Shown here one piece after another: positions 47,020-57,626 of a stretch of 64,000 nucleotides of DNA; position 1 is the stretch's first letter, and each line of letters begins with the position of its first letter. The notes beneath the pieces are model-generated. The model did no database searches. It had not been told where the DNA came from and was given only the letters and a program-made list of their open reading frames with translations. Origin of the DNA: an uncultured Tidjanibacter sp. (GTDB taxonomy: Bacteria; Bacteroidota; Bacteroidia; Bacteroidales; Rikenellaceae); assembly GCA_947852905.1 (NCBI GenBank), contig CANTVF010000002.1, positions 326,021 through 390,020 on the forward strand. Direction: 5' to 3'. Both the position numbers and the translations under genes were made by a program.

Positions 47020-47967
47020 ATGGAACGTGCGCCCGAAATAAGCGTAATCATACCTGTATATAACGTAGCCGCATTTCTGGATAGATGTCTCGACTCGATT
47101 CTGACGCAGACATTCACCGATTTTGAAATAATACTCGTGGACGACTGCTCCACAGACAACTCGCTCAAAGTGGCGGAAAGCCGTGCCGAACAGGACGGCC
47201 GCATCACGATCATCGCCAAACGGCACAACGAAGGCACCATGCTGGCCAGACGTACCGGTTACGAGAATGCCCGCGGACGCTATATCGTATTCTGCGACAG
47301 CGACGACTATCTGCCTTCCGACGCTTTGGAACGCCTCCATGCGGCGATTACCGAGAGCGGTCGCGACATAATAATCTCCGACTGTACGGTAGTGGACAAC
47401 GGCCGTGAATACTATTCCCGCCGCACTCCCGACGAGATAGACAGTACCGCCGCCGCTTACAGGGCGTTAGTGGGCAGCCGGATGAGGGCATATCTCTGTT
47501 GCGCCATATACGACCGGAACCTGTTCCTTTCCAAACTGGAAACCATAGCGGGACAATGCGTGAACGAAGACTACATCCTGTGGCTGCAACTCCTGCGCAA
47601 CGCGCGCAGCATAGGCCAGCTGCACGAATCCACGTATTTTTACTACTTCCATCCGCAATCCATAACTAAAAAACGTCCGACTACGCAAAAACTGTTACAG
47701 GACTTGCGCGCCAATCAGTGGTGCTACGATTTTCTCACGTCCAACGGCATAGTGCCCGATCTGGCGCACGTACATTACATACGCAGGATCGTCAACAACC
47801 TGCGCGACGGCTTTACTCTGGAACAGATTGCCGAAACGGGTTATCTCGACCGCAACGTTTTCAATGCCGACAACATAATCCGCTATTGCCGCATGAGGTA
47901 TCTGTTGAAATACCACTACCTGCGAATGCTGCGCGCCTGCACTCCCGTAGGGCGCCGCCTCCAGTAG
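47020..47967 (+). CDS. family 2 glycosyltransferase
   Basis: The 315-aa product starts MERAPEISVIIPVYNVAAFL. The GT-A fold core is clear: VIIPVYN near 10-16, LVDDCSTDNS near 40-49, and the metal-binding FCDSDDYLPSDALE near 92-105. The C-terminal third is helical and basic, without membrane segments. It transfers a sugar from a nucleotide donor to an unknown acceptor. It is isolated from the exopolysaccharide operon, by about 3 kb of other genes. Confidence 0.92.
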   Translation: MERAPEISVIIPVYNVAAFLDRCLDSILTQTFTDFEIILVDDCSTDNSLKVAESRAEQDGRITIIAKRHNEGTMLARRTGYENARGRYIVFCDSDDYLPSDALERLHAAITESGRDIIISDCTVVDNGREYYSRRTPDEIDSTAAAYRALVGSRMRAYLCCAIYDRNLFLSKLETIAGQCVNEDYILWLQLLRNARSIGQLHESTYFYYFHPQSITKKRPTTQKLLQDLRANQWCYDFLTSNGIVPDLAHVHYIRRIVNNLRDGFTLEQIAETGYLDRNVFNADNIIRYCRMRYLLKYHYLRMLRACTPVGRRLQ

Positions 47968-48013
47968 TCGACGCCCTACGGATACAAAAACAAACGGTTA
48001 CGGCGATACAAGT

Positions 48014-48045
48014 TTTGGCGATTCGGGAAAAAGTGATTACATTTG
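48014..48045 (+). promoter_or_regulatory. promoter of rpsP-rimM
   Basis: TTTG (48014-48017), 20-bp spacer and TACATTTG (48038-48045). The leader is about 58 nt. Confidence 0.8.
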
Positions 48046-48108
48046 CAGGCCGAACCGGTGAGTAAACGCCGGTCGGCAATAAGTCAAATAACTAATAAAC
48101 AACAGAAA

Positions 48109-48642
48109 ATGCCTGTAAAAATTAGATTGGCGCGACATGGTAAGAAAGGTTATGCCTTCTATCATATCGTCGTTGCAGACAGCAGGGCGCCACGTGATGG
48201 TAAATTTATCGAAAAGATTGGTACCTACAATCCCAACACTAATCCTGCTACAATCGATCTGAACTTTGACAAAGCTCTGGATTGGTTACAGAAAGGCGCA
48301 CAACCCACCGACACCTGCAGGGCTATCCTGTCCTACAAGGGTGTAATGTATAAAAAACACCTCCTCGGAGGCGTTGCCAAAGGAGCTTTCGACGAAGCTA
48401 CGGCAAATGCGAGGTTCGACAAATGGATGAGCGAGAAAGCTGCAAAGATTTCCGCCAAGACCCAGAAGGTAACCCTCGACAAGGATAAGGCGGCCAAGGC
48501 TCGTCTGGCCGAAGAGAAAGAGGCTAACGAAAAGAAAGCCAAAGCAATCGAGGCAAAGAGGGCTGAAGCGGCAGCTGCAGCGGCTCCCGCCGAAGAGGAA
48601 AGCGCAGAGGCTCCCGCAGCAGAAGCGCCTGCGGCAGAATAA
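48109..48642 (+). CDS. rpsP: 30S ribosomal protein S16
   Basis: The 177-aa product starts [20 protein letters not shown]. The S16 fold occupies about 1-85 ([20 protein letters not shown] near 25-45). The remaining about 90 residues are an extra helical, Lys/Glu/Ala-rich tail ([20 protein letters not shown]) ending in a low-complexity Ala/Glu/Pro stretch. Such a tail is usual in Bacteroidetes S16 and absent from the about 80-aa E. coli protein. It forms an operon with rimM, 8 bp downstream. Confidence 0.96.
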   Translation: MPVKIRLARHGKKGYAFYHIVVADSRAPRDGKFIEKIGTYNPNTNPATIDLNFDKALDWLQKGAQPTDTCRAILSYKGVMYKKHLLGGVAKGAFDEATANARFDKWMSEKAAKISAKTQKVTLDKDKAAKARLAEEKEANEKKAKAIEAKRAEAAAAAAPAEEESAEAPAAEAPAAE

Positions 48643-48650
48643 ATTTCGTA

Positions 48651-49166
48651 ATGGAATCGGGAGAAGCGGTAGGCAGGATATCCAAGCAGTTCGGCCTCGA
48701 AGGTGAGCTGATAATAAATCTGTACGACACTTTCCCTGAAGTTCCCGATATGGAGGAACCGTTGTTCGCGGATATAGATTCGCTGACGGTTCCTCTTTTT
48801 TTGGAAAAATTCGAACGACGCGGTCAGCGCAGCGCGCTTGTAAGATTCGCAGATTTCGACAGCAACGCACGCACTGCGGAACTCCTCGGCCGCGAACTAT
48901 TCGCAGCAAGCGCCGATGACGAACCGGACGACGGAAACATATATATGGAAGACCTCGTAGGCTTCTCTGCATCGTTCGACGATTCGCCGCTGCAAGGGAC
49001 TATAACCGATTTCATAGACAACGACTTTAATCCGCTGTTCGAAATAACGGCAGCAGGCAGGGAGATTTACGTTCCTGCCACGGACGACATGATCTCGGCA
49101 CTCGACATCGAAAAGAAGGAGATAGAGTTTTCGCTCCCGCAGGGATTGCTCGAACTATATCTTTAA
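48651..49166 (+). CDS. rimM: ribosome maturation factor RimM
   Basis: The 171-aa product starts MESGEAVGRISKQFGLEGELII, the N-terminal RimM beta-barrel motif (GRI.K.FGL.GE). The PRC-barrel domain starts near residue 95 (YMEDLVGFSASFDDSPLQGTITDF) and ends with the conserved DIEKKEIEFSLPQGLLELYL. RimM helps assemble the 30S head around S19 and works with S16. It is encoded directly after rpsP, as in many bacteria; trmD and rplS do not follow. Confidence 0.9.
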   Translation: MESGEAVGRISKQFGLEGELIINLYDTFPEVPDMEEPLFADIDSLTVPLFLEKFERRGQRSALVRFADFDSNARTAELLGRELFAASADDEPDDGNIYMEDLVGFSASFDDSPLQGTITDFIDNDFNPLFEITAAGREIYVPATDDMISALDIEKKEIEFSLPQGLLELYL

Positions 49167-49203
49167 TCGCCGCTCTACCCCGGCAGACCTATATTATGAT
49201 ATG

Positions 49204-49231
49204 AATCCTCAGCCAATCGACGCTGAGGATT
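49204..49231 (+). terminator. intrinsic terminator after rimM
   Basis: A 10-bp stem (49204-49213 with 49222-49231), 8-nt loop, followed by a T-rich stretch. Confidence 0.75.
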
Positions 49232-49343
49232 TATGTTTTACGCCACTCCGTAAACCGTACCGGAAACTCGCCAACAAAATAATCCGGCAACGGCGGTATC
49301 TGTATGCGAAGTCCACGGTAAAAGCAAACAACCTGCATGACGG

Positions 49344-50615
49344 CTATTTTCCAGCAGGCACACCGCGCACCCGACTTCCCCATAAAGCGTAGAACAACAG
49401 ATAACCGAGACTTACGAGTACCGTCACGAAACTGAACGGATAGGAAACCACATCGGCTATCCATGCTTGAAAAGCCGGCATTATGCCTCCGCCGCACACC
49501 ATGGTCATGAAGATTCCCGATGCCGCCGAAGTATATTCACCCAATCCGGAAGTGGCGAGACTGAATATCGCTCCCCACATTACCGACGTCGCCAGTCCGC
49601 ACAGGATAAGGAACATCAGACTTATCCCTACCGGCTCCAGTCCGAACGTCACGTCGGAACGGAATACCGGCAACATCACCGTACTGCTGCTGTCGTGGGT
49701 CAGCATGAACGCTCCGACGAACACTATCCCCAAAATCGCCGTAAATGCCAGCATGTTCCTCACCGGTACGCGGCTTCCGGCAAAACCGCCCACAAGACGT
49801 CCTACAAGCATCAGAAGCCAATAAGTGCCCACTATAGTACCGGCCACGGAAGAATCCATCTCCAGCGACTGCGTCATATACAGATTGGCTATGTTAGGAA
49901 TGCCGACCTCGACTCCCACATAAAGGAATATGGCAACGACTCCGAGCGCGAAGTGACGGAAACGCATCGGATTGTACCGGACATGTTCCCTGCGCGACAG
50001 CTGCGGAACGGAATACGGTTCCGGAATATGCGAAACGGCAATCACCGCAAACGACAACACGAAAATTCCCATCGCTATGTAAAGCGCGGGATTGGCGCTC
50101 GCTATATTACGCACCGCCCCGTCGCTGCCCATGAGATAACCGACCAAAACCGGTGCGAGCGTGGCACCCATGGAGTTGAACGCACTGCCGAACTGAATGA
50201 ACTGGTTTCCGCGGCGCTCGTCGGAACCGAACGACTTGAGCATCGGATTGACGACCGTATTCAGCATACACATGGAGAAACCGGAAACGAAAGCTCCCGT
50301 TACGTAAACCGCATAACTGCCTATCCGTCCCGAAAGCCACATAATGCACACTCCGACCAGACCGACGACTATCGCCGTAAGCGACGTATTCTTGTATCCG
50401 ATACGTTGCAACATAAGTCCCGCCGGGATGCCCATGAACGCATATGCGATGAAATTGGCGAGATTGCCCATTTGGGACAACAGATTGGAAGCTGCGAACT
50501 GCGACTTTACGATCACTCCCATGGGATTCTGCAACCCGGTAACGAACGCAATGATGAAAAACAAAGCGAACATCATCGCTATGGGCAAAGCCCGTACACT
50601 ATTTTTCCCCGTCAT
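49344..50615 (-). CDS. MFS sugar transporter, FucP-like family
   Basis: The 423-aa product has 12 hydrophobic segments. The first, MFALFFIIAFVTGLQNPMGVIVKSQF, and NTVVNPMLKSFGSDERRGNQFIQFGSAFNSMGATLAP match the fucose/glucose/galactose:H+ symporter (FHS) branch. Likely substrates are hexoses; which one cannot be read. It stands alone with a good promoter at 50643-50674, divergent from wecC. Confidence 0.88.
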   Translation of the reverse strand: MTGKNSVRALPIAMMFALFFIIAFVTGLQNPMGVIVKSQFAASNLLSQMGNLANFIAYAFMGIPAGLMLQRIGYKNTSLTAIVVGLVGVCIMWLSGRIGSYAVYVTGAFVSGFSMCMLNTVVNPMLKSFGSDERRGNQFIQFGSAFNSMGATLAPVLVGYLMGSDGAVRNIASANPALYIAMGIFVLSFAVIAVSHIPEPYSVPQLSRREHVRYNPMRFRHFALGVVAIFLYVGVEVGIPNIANLYMTQSLEMDSSVAGTIVGTYWLLMLVGRLVGGFAGSRVPVRNMLAFTAILGIVFVGAFMLTHDSSSTVMLPVFRSDVTFGLEPVGISLMFLILCGLATSVMWGAIFSLATSGLGEYTSAASGIFMTMVCGGGIMPAFQAWIADVVSYPFSFVTVLVSLGYLLFYALWGSRVRGVPAGK

Positions 50616-50642
50616 ATTACAGTCGTTTTATATCCGTAAGAA

Positions 50643-50674
50643 CAAATATAGAAAATACCCCGAACCCGTGCAAC
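50643..50674 (-). promoter_or_regulatory. promoter of FucP-like MFS gene
   Basis: On the minus strand, GTTG (50674-50671), 20-bp spacer and TATATTTG (50650-50643). The leader would be about 20 nt. Confidence 0.7.
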
Positions 50675-50891
50675 GGCAATCCTTCGAAGCTCTCTCCGAA
50701 ACACAAGCCGCCGCATGTCTTATCCGAAACACTCTTCCCCCAGTATATCGACATGACGATACAATCTCCATACCATATCAGCGCTTACCTACAACGCCCA
50801 TTTCCAGCCGTCATCACGCCGTTCCGCGACATACCGCAGTTATTTACACGACTCCCCTGATTGCCAACCAATTTCCTCACGCCGCCAAACG

Positions 50892-50923
50892 GTTGCAATA
50901 ACCGTTAATATTACTTATATTTG
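50892..50923 (+). promoter_or_regulatory. promoter of the wec exopolysaccharide operon
   Basis: GTTG (50892-50895), 20-bp spacer and TATATTTG (50916-50923) on the plus strand. It is the only clear promoter I see for the operon that runs to 61894. Confidence 0.7.
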
Positions 50924-51092
50924 TATATTTAATCCGGCTGCGAAGCACGGGCAAACGAATGCCGGCGCAGATAGCGTACAGACGCGCCTCCTCCTATGCA
51001 TCAACCTTATGCAATAGAGTGCCGGCATATGTGCCGAACGGACTATACGCACCGGAAAACCGAATGAAAACGATCCTTCGATAATCTCATAT

Positions 51093-52319
51093 ATGCCGAT
51101 GACAGCATGTTTCATAGGGTTGGGCTATGTAGGGCTCCCCACAGCCATAATAGCGGCCGGACACGGCATCCGGGTGATCGGCGTCGATACGGCCCCCGAA
51201 GTAGTGGCAAAAACCAATCGCGGAGAACTGCATATCGTGGAGCCGGGACTCGAAAGCCTGCTCAAGGAAACGGTTGCAAACGGAATGCTCAGGGCTACGG
51301 ACAAGCCTGAAATTTGCGATGCCTATTTCATAGTGGTACCCACACCTTTCACGGGCGACCACCGTCCCGACATATCGTATGTCGAGGCCGCGACAGAATC
51401 GGTCATACCCTTGCTCAAAGAGGACGATCTGTTCGTCATAGAGTCTACCTCGCCGGTCGGAACGACGGAACATATAGCAGACAAGATTTTCGATCGCAGA
51501 CCGGAACTGCGCGGTAGGCTGCACATAGCCTATTGTCCGGAGCGTGTTCTACCCGGCAACGTCATCTACGAACTGATACACAACGACCGCGTCATAGGCG
51601 GAATAGACGCTGTCGCGACCGAAAAAGCCGCCGCATTCTACCGTCGCTTCGTGCAGGGCGCATTGCACTACACCTCGGCACGCACGGCGGAAATGTGCAA
51701 GCTCACCGAAAACTCCTCCCGGGACGTGCAGATAGCGTTCGCCAACGAACTGTCGCTGATATGCGACGAGGCTGGCATAGACGTCTGGGAACTCATAGAA
51801 CTGGCGAACAAACATCCTCGCGTCAATATACTGCAACCCGGCTGCGGTGTCGGCGGACACTGCATAGCCGTCGATCCGTATTTCATCACTGCGGCATTTC
51901 CGCAGCGGGCGCAACTTATAGCCAAAGCTCGCGAAATCAACAACTACAAAGCCGAATGGTGCGCGGAGAAGGTATACGCGGAAATATTACGGTTCAGGCT
52001 CGAACACGGCCGCCTGCCTGCGGTAGCCATGCTCGGGCTGGCATTCAAGCCCAATATAGACGACCTTAGGGAATCGCCAGCCAAACTCATAACCCGCACA
52101 GTACTCGGAAAGGAGACAGGCGCCGACATAATGGTCGCGGAGCCCAACGTGGCTCATCTGGACGAATTCGACCTGACGGACTACAGGGAGGCTTGGGAAA
52201 AAGCCGACATTGCCGTTTTAATGGTAGCGCACGACCAGTTCCGCACGCTGCCGTTCGAGGGCGGCGACAAGAAAATACTCGATTTCGCCGGAGTGTTCAG
52301 ACACAGAGCGAAACAATAA
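51093..52319 (+). CDS. wecC: UDP-N-acetyl-D-mannosamine dehydrogenase
   Basis: The 408-aa product has the NAD-binding GLGYVGLP near residues 9-16, the Lys-bearing [17 protein letters not shown], and the catalytic Cys257 in GCGVGGHC. C-terminal [15 protein letters not shown] is also standard. It oxidises UDP-ManNAc to UDP-ManNAcA. It is the first gene of the operon; wecB, which makes the substrate, follows after 37 bp. It could instead act on another UDP-HexNAc, but the pairing with wecB favours ManNAc. Confidence 0.93.
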   Translation: MPMTACFIGLGYVGLPTAIIAAGHGIRVIGVDTAPEVVAKTNRGELHIVEPGLESLLKETVANGMLRATDKPEICDAYFIVVPTPFTGDHRPDISYVEAATESVIPLLKEDDLFVIESTSPVGTTEHIADKIFDRRPELRGRLHIAYCPERVLPGNVIYELIHNDRVIGGIDAVATEKAAAFYRRFVQGALHYTSARTAEMCKLTENSSRDVQIAFANELSLICDEAGIDVWELIELANKHPRVNILQPGCGVGGHCIAVDPYFITAAFPQRAQLIAKAREINNYKAEWCAEKVYAEILRFRLEHGRLPAVAMLGLAFKPNIDDLRESPAKLITRTVLGKETGADIMVAEPNVAHLDEFDLTDYREAWEKADIAVLMVAHDQFRTLPFEGGDKKILDFAGVFRHRAKQ

Positions 52320-52356
52320 CGACGGTTACGAAGGCTCCGTACATGCAGTAAGAAAC

Positions 52357-53523
52357 ATGAAAAAGATAATGCTGGTATTCGGCACGCGACCGGAAGCCAT
52401 AAAAATGGCGCCCCTCGTGCTGGAACTCGGAAAATATCCCGAAAAGTTCTCCACTACGGTATGTGTCACTGGACAGCACCGACAGATGCTCGATTCGGTG
52501 CTGCGTCTTTTCGGCATAGTTCCGGATTACGACCTCGACATAATGCAGCCGGGACAGGATCTTTTCGACGTAACTGCCAGAGTACTTACCGGTATGAGAG
52601 AGGTACTGGACGAAGCCGCACCGGATGTCGTGCTCGTACACGGCGACACCACGACATCTACGGCCGCAGCGCTGGCGGCTTTCTACCGCCGCATACCCGT
52701 GGGACACGTAGAGGCTGGGCTGCGCACCCGCAACCCCATGAGTCCATGGCCGGAGGAGATGAACCGTCAGATCACCGGACGTATAGCTTCCATACATTTC
52801 GCACCTACTACAGCAAGTCGTCAGAATCTGCTCGACGAAGGCATAGCGGCCGATAAGATATATGTCACAGGCAACACCGTGATAGACGCACTGCAAATGG
52901 TTACAGCACGTCTCGCCGGCGACACCGACATGAAAGAGAGTATCATGCGTTCGCTCGCGGAAAGTTCGCTGTCGGCCGACATATTCCGGACATACCGCCG
53001 GATAATACTCGTCACGGGACACCGGCGGGAGAACTTCGGCGAAGGTTTCGACAATATCTGCCGCGCCATACGGGACATAGCCGAGCACAGACCGGATACA
53101 TGCATCGTATACCCCATGCACCTCAATCCCAACGTAAGACAGGCTATCGAAAAGATGTTCGGTACGGGGCGGCACCCTATGGAAAACGTATTTTTCACCG
53201 AGCCGCTCGACTACCTGCCGTTCGTCTACCTCATGGAACGTTCCCACTTGGTGCTGACCGACAGCGGCGGCATACAGGAGGAGGCTCCGGGGCTGGGCAA
53301 ACCGGTATTAGTAATGCGAGACACCACGGAAAGGCCGGAAGCCGTAGAAGCCGGAACGGTGAAGCTCGTCGGCACCGACCGCAACCGTATCACAGCCGAA
53401 ACGCTCCGCCTGCTGGACGATAACGTTTACTACAACACCATGAGCCGAGCAGTCAACCCTTACGGCGACGGCAAGGCATGTGCGAGAATCGCGGAAATAC
53501 TGCACTCGACGAATATACCATAA
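52357..53523 (+). CDS. wecB: UDP-N-acetylglucosamine 2-epimerase (non-hydrolysing)
   Basis: The 388-aa product has the two-Rossmann GT-B-like fold of WecB/MnaA. Motifs: [13 protein letters not shown] at residues 8-20, VHGDTTTS near 93-100, [20 protein letters not shown] near 118-136, [13 protein letters not shown] and [21 protein letters not shown] near 305-325. It makes UDP-ManNAc, the substrate for the dehydrogenase encoded just upstream. Length and catalytic residues are normal. Confidence 0.95.
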   Translation: MKKIMLVFGTRPEAIKMAPLVLELGKYPEKFSTTVCVTGQHRQMLDSVLRLFGIVPDYDLDIMQPGQDLFDVTARVLTGMREVLDEAAPDVVLVHGDTTTSTAAALAAFYRRIPVGHVEAGLRTRNPMSPWPEEMNRQITGRIASIHFAPTTASRQNLLDEGIAADKIYVTGNTVIDALQMVTARLAGDTDMKESIMRSLAESSLSADIFRTYRRIILVTGHRRENFGEGFDNICRAIRDIAEHRPDTCIVYPMHLNPNVRQAIEKMFGTGRHPMENVFFTEPLDYLPFVYLMERSHLVLTDSGGIQEEAPGLGKPVLVMRDTTERPEAVEAGTVKLVGTDRNRITAETLRLLDDNVYYNTMSRAVNPYGDGKACARIAEILHSTNIP

Positions 53524-53732
53524 TGCAGACAGAAGGTGCAGACGACACGAATACATATCCGCAACGCTGCGAAAGACACGCCCATTACCGACAACGAACA
53601 CAGGTAACCCGTGAAGCAGTAATTACCGAAAAAGTATCGGGATGTTCTCTCCATACAGGAAACGCCTCTCATCCCCAAACGATCGACTTCCGTCTCAAGA
53701 CGGCGACACATACAGACATTACCACTAGGACT

Positions 53733-54893
53733 ATGAACATAGGCATCATCACTTTCCACTTCTCATGGTTCAACTACGGAGCCGTGTTGCAGACATATGC
53801 CGTATCCGAGGCGGTAAGGAAAGCCGGCCACACACCCTATGTCATAGACTTCAGACAGGGTAATCCTTCGCGTGCGGCACTGCGCCACGGCGCCGGTTTC
53901 GACGAATTCCGACACGAATTTCTGCCCGGCATACTTCCGCCGACACAAACCCGCGAAGCACTGCTGTCACTGAACGACCGGCTGGACGGATTTCTCGCCG
54001 GCGGCGACCAGATATGGCGATACGGTTACGTGATCAGAAACTACCGCACCTATTTTCTCGATTTCGCCGCAGACGACAAACTGAAAATATCGTATGCGCC
54101 GAGTTTCGGCATCGACCGCTGGGAAGGCGACGCCGAAGCGACAGTCACCGTCAGACGACTTCTGCACCGCATGGACAGCGTCAGCGTAAGAGAAGAATCG
54201 GGAGTAAAGATATGTCGAGACATATTCGGCATAGATGCCGTACACGTCCTCGACCCCACCCTACTGCACGATGCCGAGACATACATGCCGATAATCCGGT
54301 CCAGTCAGTTTTACGGCAACGGCCGCAACGCCGTCGCCTACATGATATTGGACGACAACAACAGTATACGCCGCGCTGTGGAGGAACGCTTCCGGAACGA
54401 ATCCGAGATATGCGACATCAAAGGAACAGACCTGCTATCGAAATATCATGTGCGGAATATCGTATCGGCCGCGAAACGACTATCCGGCAAACTGCCGGGA
54501 CATCGCATAAGCCGTAAAGCGGAAGCCGCTATCGAACTGTTGGAGGGTAATACCTTCGTCTACCGTAAAGTTCCGGACTGGCTGTGCCTGCTGCATGACA
54601 GCCGCCTCGTAGTCACCGACTCGTTCCATGCGGTCGTATTTTCGATAATCTTCAGGCGGGATTTCCTATGCGTAGCAAATCCCGGCCGAGGCAAGGCGAG
54701 ACTCGAATCGCTGCTCGGGAGTCTAGGCATAACCGACAGGCTGTGTAACGCCGACGAACTGCCCGAAAAACTGCACTCCGCAGGACACATAGGCTACGAC
54801 GCCGTATACGCCCGTCTCGCACCGCTGCGCAAACGATCGTTCGAATATCTGTGCGGCGCACTGGACGGCAAGACGAAAGGAGACACTCGATGA
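53733..54893 (+). CDS. polysaccharide pyruvyl transferase family protein
   Basis: The 386-aa product starts MNIGIITFHFSWFNYGAVLQTYA; a long in-frame extension upstream lacks coding similarity. GIITFH...NYGAVLQ, FLAGGDQIWRY, VRDxESGV-like and VTDSFHAVVFSIIF are the usual PF04230 motifs (CsaB/WcaK-like), which add pyruvate ketals to sugars. It overlaps the flippase gene by 4 bp. A gap of 209 bp separates it from wecB, with no gene in it. Confidence 0.88.
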   Translation: MNIGIITFHFSWFNYGAVLQTYAVSEAVRKAGHTPYVIDFRQGNPSRAALRHGAGFDEFRHEFLPGILPPTQTREALLSLNDRLDGFLAGGDQIWRYGYVIRNYRTYFLDFAADDKLKISYAPSFGIDRWEGDAEATVTVRRLLHRMDSVSVREESGVKICRDIFGIDAVHVLDPTLLHDAETYMPIIRSSQFYGNGRNAVAYMILDDNNSIRRAVEERFRNESEICDIKGTDLLSKYHVRNIVSAAKRLSGKLPGHRISRKAEAAIELLEGNTFVYRKVPDWLCLLHDSRLVVTDSFHAVVFSIIFRRDFLCVANPGRGKARLESLLGSLGITDRLCNADELPEKLHSAGHIGYDAVYARLAPLRKRSFEYLCGALDGKTKGDTR

Positions 54894-56404
54894 ACCAGAT
54901 ACGCAGCGGCATAATCATATCATACATCAACATCGCCTTCAATATACTTTTCAGTATACTGCTGACGCCGGTGATGATGCGCGGTTTCGGCGACTCGCAG
55001 TACGGCCTGTACCTGATGATAGGCTCGTTCATCAGTTTCATAGCGGTAGCCGATTTCGGAATAAACGACGCCATAGTACGTTTCATCGCTCGCTACCGTG
55101 CAAGGGGCAACAGAGAGGGGGAACGCGACTTCTTCTCGACATGTATCGGCCTGTACCTGATAATCTCGCTAATCGTGGTCGCGGCAGGAGCGGTATGTTA
55201 CGTTTTCCTGCCGGAAATCATCGGCAAGGAGTTCACCCCGGACGAGATCGTCCTTGCACGCCGCATGTTCGCCGTCCTGCTCGTCAACCTGCTCGTAACG
55301 TTACCCGGCAGCGCATTCAACGGACTGCTGACCAGCTACGAACTATTCTCGTTCCAAAAAAGCGTGCTTCTGGCGAGACTCGTGCTGCGTACCGCTACCG
55401 TGTACATACTGGTGCGCGCGGGATTCGATGCTCTGGCGGTAGTCATCGCCGACACGCTGTTCAACGTAGCGGTAATCGCCATTAACGCCGCATACGCCAA
55501 GAGGAAAACCCACATCAAGGTGTCGCTCGGATATTTCCGCAGACGGTTCGTCCCCTCGATTTTCCGTTACTCGTTCTGGATATTCTGCAACATGCTCTTC
55601 GATCAGTTCTACTGGCGCGTGGGACAGATCATTCTGGGCGTCATGTTCGGCGGCGCGGTAGTGACGGTTTTCGCCAACGGCATACAACTCGGCGGATATT
55701 ACTTCATGGTATTCTCCACGGCCATAGCCGGAGTATTCCTCCCGCGAGCCGCCCAGATGAGCACACAACGCGCCACGGGAGCCGAATACACCGCCATGAT
55801 GACCAAGATAGGCCGCCTGCAGTTCGCCATGCTCATGTATATAGTGACCGGATTCGTATTGCTGGGTCGACCGTTCATAACGCAGTGGATAGGGGCCGAA
55901 TACATGGAGACATGGACAATCGCGCTGATTGTGATGATACCAATGGTAATTCCGCTTACGCAGAATTTCGGCATCTCTATTCTCAAAGCCCTGAACATGC
56001 ACCGCATAAGGGCGCTGGTATTTCTCGCCATCAGCATAGTAAACGTCATCATAGGCTGGCTGCTCGCCCGGCGATACGGCGGTATCGGCATGGCGGCCGG
56101 CACCGCGCTGTCGCTTATCGTCGGCCAGACGTTCTTCATGAACTGGTATTATAAAACGCGCCTCGGCATAGACGTGAAACGTTTCTTCATGTCGCTGGCC
56201 TCCATGCTTCCCGGCGTCGCGATAGCTCTGGCGGCAGGGTTCGCACTCAGTCTGGCATATACACCCGATTCGTGGCTCTCGCTGGCCGCCGGCGCAGCGA
56301 TATATACCGCGATATATTTCCCGGCAATGTATTTCACAGGATTCGACGAATACGAAAAAGGACTCGTCCGACAACTTGCCGGCAAACTGAAAACAAAATC
56401 ATGA
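54890..56404 (+). CDS. polysaccharide flippase, Wzx-like (MATE/PST superfamily)
   Basis: The 504-aa product starts MNQIRSGIIISYINIAFNIL at an ATGA overlap with the pyruvyl transferase stop. About 13-14 membrane segments are visible, with the early signature LLTPVMMRGFGDSQYGLYLM and FGINDAIVRFIARY typical of Wzx. Its role is to flip lipid-linked repeat units to the periplasm. Two bases separate it from the next gene. Confidence 0.9.
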   Translation: MNQIRSGIIISYINIAFNILFSILLTPVMMRGFGDSQYGLYLMIGSFISFIAVADFGINDAIVRFIARYRARGNREGERDFFSTCIGLYLIISLIVVAAGAVCYVFLPEIIGKEFTPDEIVLARRMFAVLLVNLLVTLPGSAFNGLLTSYELFSFQKSVLLARLVLRTATVYILVRAGFDALAVVIADTLFNVAVIAINAAYAKRKTHIKVSLGYFRRRFVPSIFRYSFWIFCNMLFDQFYWRVGQIILGVMFGGAVVTVFANGIQLGGYYFMVFSTAIAGVFLPRAAQMSTQRATGAEYTAMMTKIGRLQFAMLMYIVTGFVLLGRPFITQWIGAEYMETWTIALIVMIPMVIPLTQNFGISILKALNMHRIRALVFLAISIVNVIIGWLLARRYGGIGMAAGTALSLIVGQTFFMNWYYKTRLGIDVKRFFMSLASMLPGVAIALAAGFALSLAYTPDSWLSLAAGAAIYTAIYFPAMYFTGFDEYEKGLVRQLAGKLKTKS

Positions 56405-56405
56405 A

Positions 56406-57578
56406 ATGATCCGCATCACCGACAGAAAAAAGTGCTGCGGCTGCGAGGCCTGCGCACAGATGTGTCCTCACGGGGCTATCGCCATGCGACACGACACCGA
56501 AGGTTTCGCATATCCGCATATAGATCCCGACGCATGTACCGACTGCGGTCTGTGCGAACGGATATGCCCGGAAATAGCGTTCGACAACCCGAACGCCATG
56601 CCTACTGCCGCTTATGCGGCATGGGCGACGGACGACGGAATCAGAATGGAGGGGTCGTCCGGAGGAATGTTCCCCGTACTCGCCCGCTACGTCCTGGATC
56701 GCGGAGGAACGGTATGCGCAGCCGCATTCGACAAGGATATGACGCTCCGCCACACCATTTCGGACGAACGTTCGGCGCTCTGCGCAATGACCGGTTCCAA
56801 ATATATGCAAAGCTCCGCGGGCGATTGTTTCCTGCACATCAGACAGGCATTGCACGAGGGACGCGAAGTCCTTTTCTGCGGTACACCCTGCCAAGTCGCA
56901 GGAGTCTACAACACGGTAGGACGCCACCCGAAACTCACGACGCTCGACGTGGCATGTCACGGCGTCGCCTCTCCTAAGGTTTTCGATACGTACCGGCAAT
57001 GGATACGACGCACCACCGGCCGATCGGCGGTCTGCACGCTGTTTCGCGACAAAAGGCCGAACGGTTGGAGCGACTATCGGATAACCAACACGCTGGAAGA
57101 CGGCAGCGAATATTCCGCAGCCCCGGCCGACGATCCGTTCATACGGGGTTATCTCGCAAACCTGTATCTGCGACCGAGCTGCCACGACTGCCGTTTCAAG
57201 ACACCGCGCACGGCCGATCTTACCCTCGCGGACTTCTGGGGAGTTGCGAAAGTATGTCCCGAAGCATACGACGAGCGAGGGGTATCGCTCGTTTTGGTGA
57301 ACTCCCGTCGCGGCGCCGAACTGTTGGAGGCCATAGCCGGATCGCTCGCCATACTTCACGAAACGGATGTCGCACGTGCAATGCGCTACAATCCGGCATT
57401 GACCCGATCGGTAACACCGCACCGCAACCGCGAGCGTTTTTTCCGCGAAATGACCGAAGAGACCGATTTCGGCAAACTGACAGAATGCCTCGCCCGTCAA
57501 TCCCTACGACAAGCAACGAGTACAGCACTGAAATCCATGATAAAAAAAACACTAAATATTTCGGGAACAAAACACTGA
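56406..57578 (+). CDS. F420-hydrogenase/dehydrogenase beta subunit-like (FrhB-like) iron-sulfur protein
   Basis: The 390-aa product starts with two [4Fe-4S] ferredoxin motifs: C10-CG-C13-EA-C16-AQM-C20-P and C44-TD-C47-GL-C50-ERI-C54-P. FrhB-type domains follow: RMEGSSGGMFPVLARYVL, LFCGTPCQVAGVYN, LTTLDVACHGVASPKVF and CHDCRFKTPRTADLTLADFWG. Such proteins, often encoded beside pyruvyl transferases in Bacteroidetes polysaccharide loci, are of unclear reaction and may reduce a sugar or nucleotide-sugar. No F420 biosynthesis genes are seen, so F420 use is not assumed. Confidence 0.9.
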   Translation: MIRITDRKKCCGCEACAQMCPHGAIAMRHDTEGFAYPHIDPDACTDCGLCERICPEIAFDNPNAMPTAAYAAWATDDGIRMEGSSGGMFPVLARYVLDRGGTVCAAAFDKDMTLRHTISDERSALCAMTGSKYMQSSAGDCFLHIRQALHEGREVLFCGTPCQVAGVYNTVGRHPKLTTLDVACHGVASPKVFDTYRQWIRRTTGRSAVCTLFRDKRPNGWSDYRITNTLEDGSEYSAAPADDPFIRGYLANLYLRPSCHDCRFKTPRTADLTLADFWGVAKVCPEAYDERGVSLVLVNSRRGAELLEAIAGSLAILHETDVARAMRYNPALTRSVTPHRNRERFFREMTEETDFGKLTECLARQSLRQATSTALKSMIKKTLNISGTKH

Positions 57579-57626
57579 CTGTCGCAACATTTGAGTAACT
57601 TTATACCTTAAACGTTTTCAAACGGA

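Larger units (their letters stand above)
50616..51092. other. divergent promoter region between MFS gene and wec operon
   Basis: It contains the promoters at 50643-50674 (minus) and 50892-50923 (plus). The plus transcript would have an unusually long leader of about 160 nt. Repeated GCCGGC/GCCGGCA motifs in it could form short hairpins. No small gene was recognised. Confidence 0.5.
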
